Assembly (NCBI GenBank): GCA_034359265.1
Contig: CP136896.1
Location: 63,127,501 to 63,191,500, forward strand
Source of the DNA: Canna indica
Taxonomy: Eukaryota > Streptophyta > Magnoliopsida > Zingiberales > Cannaceae
DNA: 64,000 nucleotides
Direction of reading: 5' to 3'
Made by a program: the position numbers and the translations under genes
Notes under the pieces: generated by a model
Database searches by the model: none
What the model saw: the letters and a program-made list of their open reading frames with translations, nothing else
What the model was told of the DNA's origin: nothing
Part shown: positions 60,532 to 64,000 of the stretch, one piece after another
How the letters are laid out: the number at the start of each line of letters is the position of its first letter
How positions within the stretch are numbered: the stretch's first letter is position 1

Positions 60532-60898
60532 TAGAGATGACAATGGTTCAGTTAACCATATTTTATGTGGTTAATCGAAATCGAAATCGTTTATAAAAAT
60601 GTTAACCGAAATCGTTCGATTTTAAAAACTAATATTCGGAATCGAAATTAATTTAATACCGATTATCCGTAAAAACTAATTAGTTTGGTTCGAATAAATA
60701 CGATTATCCGTTTACTAACCGAATAACTGATTAGTAAACAAATAATCAATTAATAAATAAATAAAAATAATTAAATAGTCATTAATTAAATTATTAATTA
60801 TATGTAAAATTAACTAATCGAAATCGAATGATAAATTTATTATCCGAAACTAAATTTTACGGTTGGATTATTTGAATTGCCCCTCCTAATATCCAACG
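60532..60898. mobile_element. hAT-type MITE, GGTTAACCGAATAACCG-rich
   Basis: Begins TAGAGATGACAATGGTTCAG and ends GAATTGCCCCTCCTA, imperfect inverted repeats of the type seen at the end of the element at 1-454. The body alternates CGAAATCG, GATTATCCG and TTAACCG motifs. The flanks TTATCAACG and ATATCCAACG are similar but not an exact 8-bp duplication. Confidence 0.6.
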
Positions 60899-61059
60899 TC
60901 TGCTCGATCATGATTGAGATGACTGAATTTTGAGTTTGGATTAAATATTGGTGTTGGAATCCGGATACGGAATTATGGACCAGGTTCAGGCAATAGAGAT
61001 GACTCATGGAGTCATGGGGAATTAATTCGGCTTAACCCGGCTCGGCATACCAACTGCGC

Positions 61060-61163
61060 CCGCGCCGTTTCTTCCTCCCCGTCCTCCTCCGCCGAGGTCG
61101 GCAAAAAGAGCGTACTACAACGTAGCAACTGAGCGGCGAAGCAGCTCTTAGTTGTTCCTAGAT
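61060..61163 (+). promoter_or_regulatory. 5' leader of the CIP111-like gene
   Basis: GC-richer, CT-rich stretch (TTTCTTCCTCCCCGTCCTCC near 61069) before the ATG, typical of a plant 5' untranslated leader. The frame is open back to a TTG at 61152 but the first ATG is at 61164. Confidence 0.4.
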
Positions 61164-64000
61164 ATGCCGTCGAAGGGCAAGAAATCGTCGAGGGCTTCTC
61201 CTGCAGCCGCTGTTTCCGACCGCTCCCCCCTCTTCGCTAGGACGCCGACGGCTCACGCCGAAGGAGCTCCGATGGATGAAGACGAGGTAACAATCCATCC
61301 TCGCATCCTCGCCGATGCCGCCGCTAAGTTCCCTGCCCTAATCTCTGAGGCACATACCTTTTGCGGACGGGTCAGTGAAACGGAATCGTCGCCCTCTGGT
61401 AGCAACCATGCCAGAGTTTGGCTCTCGTCGGCCGCCATGAATTCTAACTCTATTGCCCCTGGCTCCATTGTCTCGGTATTGTTTGGGAACTTTCTTATGT
61501 TATTTGTCAAATCAGTATTTCCCCATCTCAATATGCTTATTACTTACAAGTTATATTAGAAAAAATCACTGGAAGAGCTTGACTTGACACCCTCCGGAAC
61601 ATAATTGTCTATCTAGTTGAATTTACTGTGACATTTGGACTTTTGACATTTTTTATATTTTGTTTGCTGGATGCGTATTGTTTGGCTTTATGAATTTTGA
61701 GCTTCTTTATTCATCTCTACCAGGTTTTCATGGCCTTTACATGTATATACTCAAAGGGATTATAAATATTAAATGGATTATGAGAGGAAATGAATACAAC
61801 AACACTTGTGACTGCCATTTGGAATAAAATCAAACTCAAGCTGATTATTGATAACTCTTTTCTGATTTAAGTAACTTGAAATATGTAATTTAGAATGCCC
61901 TCAGAGTCCCCACACTCAAATTGCAGGGTTTGACTTATAGAATGTGGTTACTCAAACAAAAATTTTCAGATCATCCTTTCATTGTATTGACTATCGTTAT
62001 GTAATGCTATGCATCTTAAAAAAAATCTTATGTAATGCTAAGATAAATTAAATTATCTTGCAGTAATACTTTTAATTTTCAAAATAATCCTTTACTGTCC
62101 TTGGTCAGATATACTGATATGCTGTCTTAATGCTGAAATGTGGGTCTTGTGGATGGTACTATATTTCTGTATGATCCAGAATGCAGATAGATTTTTCTCT
62201 TACATATCCTTTCTCCTTCAACATCTACCACTGGGCATAGATTAAATGCTGTAGGCTCTTAATTATAACTAGCTTAACTACAAACACCCTCTTTCTTTTC
62301 TGTGTATGCATATCTCTGGCTTTGGGTTCAGTAACAATCCAGAGTTCTAGATTAATAAAGTAATAAAGTCTCATTTCTCTCCATATTTGTCACCACATTT
62401 TTCTCAATAATATTATTACTACCTTAATATTCTCAACAACTCCCTCAAACTCAAGACAATAGACTGTTTGTGTTGGAAACAAAGATAAAACTAAAAAAAA
62501 GAGATAAAATGTTGATTTACAAACAAATAATGTAAAGTTGACATATCAGATAAGCACCATCTTGTCCGAGAAGAGGTAACATCCAAAATGGCAAGATAAA
62601 CTGTAGAAGGTGCATGGAAAGATGTCTTGACTAGTTGAGAGTAAGTGAGTAACACATAATATAAGAAGCTACAAAAATCACATACTTACTATATTTGGGA
62701 AGATTAGATGATTAAGAGAGCCTCCTTGGTTGGTTTCAAATAGTCTTCATGTTGGCTCCACTCATTGTTGACGGGTGCCTGTTGTTTGATCCACCAAGTG
62801 CAAATCTCTCCACCAACTTAAGTTAGGGAAAACTAACACTCAAAACATATTTGTGTCAAAGAACTTCCATTAAAAGTTCTATGCATATACAATTTCTGTC
62901 CCTTTTCATAGAAGCTATATAAAAGATGATATAGGAAAGGTTCCAATAAATTCTTCCTTGTGAATGTTTGACACGTAGGTTTCACATACTGACTTCCCTT
63001 TTGAAGTTTGCACATCATCCTTTAATATTATTCCATTTTGTGTTTTCAAACGTGAGCAAAACCTTTCTTCTTTTAATAGAATGTACATTGAAAACTTTCA
63101 TTTGGAGGTGAGGATTATTTTTTTCAATTTTTTTTTGTTTCCAGAAAAAAAGCAAAAGTGTGCCCACTCAGGTTAGTGAGTGAAGGAGGCAGAGGTCTAA
63201 AAGACATGCACTAACATTTACCTTCACAAGCAGAGTCATATTTCCCATTCATTACTAATCTATTGAACTATCAAAAACCATAATTCATCTCAGAATTGTT
63301 AGGAAAGTCAATCATGAAACCATATCTTTCATTGTTTTTGTTCATCACTTATCCAAAGGGATTCATGTTGGATTAATTTCTTTCATTGCTCCATGTAGAC
63401 ATGAAACTCATCCTGATTTCCATCAAACGTTCTGTCTGTTGAAAGTTGAAACAGTAAATCTTCCTAATAAATTGTTTGCTTTGCTTTTCAAATTTCAAGT
63501 TTTGCTGGGTGAATAATTGGAAACTTTCTTTTTTGACACTTGACAGGTATCACTTCCTGCTTCTGGGAAAGCATATACACATAACTGTCCACTTAGTAAT
63601 TTAGCCGAGGAATGTACTTCACATTTTTGTTTTGATGCCGAGGATAATGTGGCCAACAGAGCAGGCAGTTATTTTGCTATTGCATCTGTTTTTCCTTCAG
63701 TTAAGGTATTTATTATTACCATTTCAATTCATCAGCTGAAAGTCCTGACCACTTGAGGTAGACATTACTCTTGTCATGTATCATACCAGACTGGTTCTTC
63801 CTGATTCATTCTTCTTTGAGGTTTTCCCTCCAAATTTTACACAATAGACTTAATGATTCTTTTCAGGTTCTTAAGGATGCAGTAAGACTGTCATGGCCCC
63901 TTTCATGCACTATGGGCTCTCATGTGCTTGGCAGGGCAGTATTTATTTGCCCTATCGAGAAAACCTCTGCACCACTTACCTTGAACAATTCTGATGGTTT
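61164..64000 (+). CDS. CIP111: CIP111-like AAA-type ATPase, N-terminal part (gene runs off the window)
   Basis: Exons 61164-61475, 63547-63705 and 63867 to beyond 64000 join in frame (all GT-AG) to give the first ~201 residues. The start MPSKGKKSSRAS, the block FPALISEAHTFCGRV, VWLSSAAMNSNSIAPGSIVSV, SYFAIASVFPSVKVLKDAVRLSW and GSHVLGRAVFICPI agree with the N-terminal domain of plant calmodulin-interacting protein 111, a CDC48-like protein with two AAA ATPase domains. Those domains, with Walker motifs, would lie past 64000, so the identity rests on the N-domain alone. The N-terminal 40 residues are Ser/Ala/Pro-rich and basic. Intron 1 (61476-63546) contains repeat DNA. Confidence 0.75.
62300..63300 (-). 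other. Possible copia-type LTR remnant in CIP111 intron 1
   Basis: On the minus strand GTCTTGAGTTTGAGGGAG followed by TTGTTGAGAATATTAAGG (about 62454-62420) resembles the polypurine tract and LTR start of Ty1/copia elements. The stretch beyond has no intact domain. The frame at 62833-63018 is unrecognised. Weak evidence. Confidence 0.25.

Overview
The window is nuclear DNA of a flowering plant. It is AT-rich and intron-rich, dense in plant-type transposable elements (Ty1/copia, Ty3/gypsy LTR, TRIM, L1-type LINE, hAT, MULE-like and CACTA-like sequence), and holds four host genes whose proteins match land-plant families. I cannot place the species more closely.

Host genes, left to right: a small MIC10-like MICOS subunit gene (8269-10019, +, 3 exons, 97 aa); RanBPM, an SPRY-LisH-CTLH-CRA protein (12867-32006, +, 10 exons, 455 aa) whose introns are swollen by repeats; MTI1, methylthioribose-1-phosphate isomerase (44755 down to 38527, -, 9 exons, 381 aa); and the 5' part of a CIP111-like AAA-ATPase gene (61164 to beyond 64000, +). 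All exon models were joined by hand from splice sites and reading frame, and each full-length model closes in frame. The genes do not form a shared pathway: mitochondrial cristae shape, CTLH/GID-type ubiquitin ligase, methionine salvage, and AAA-type protein unfolding.

Between and inside the genes lie transposons, several dated relative to one another by nesting and target-site duplications (TSDs). 1-5343: a decayed Ty1/copia element on the minus strand (LTR, tRNA-Met primer site, gag, protease and integrase remnants), cut by two hAT-type non-autonomous insertions. 5450-7385: CACTA-like terminal repeats, an inverted-repeat MITE and a Ty3/gypsy-type LTR. 11302-12350: a MULE-like foldback element with a hAT MITE inside. 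RanBPM introns: a tandem repeat array, three foldback or MULE-like elements, a hAT MITE and GC-rich fragments. 32838-35546: a broken Myb/SANT-like gene containing a mitochondrial nad4 fragment, then a 5'-truncated LINE. 37663-38084: a sibling of the first hAT MITE. 41967-42304: a complete TRIM in an MTI1 intron. 45050-46380: an AT-rich palindrome. 47798-52552: a near-full-length but broken L1-type LINE. 53647-60420: a foldback element split by a 4.7 kb hAT element (itself carrying a TRIM) and by a MULE-like element. No tRNA, rRNA, CRISPR or prokaryotic feature was seen.
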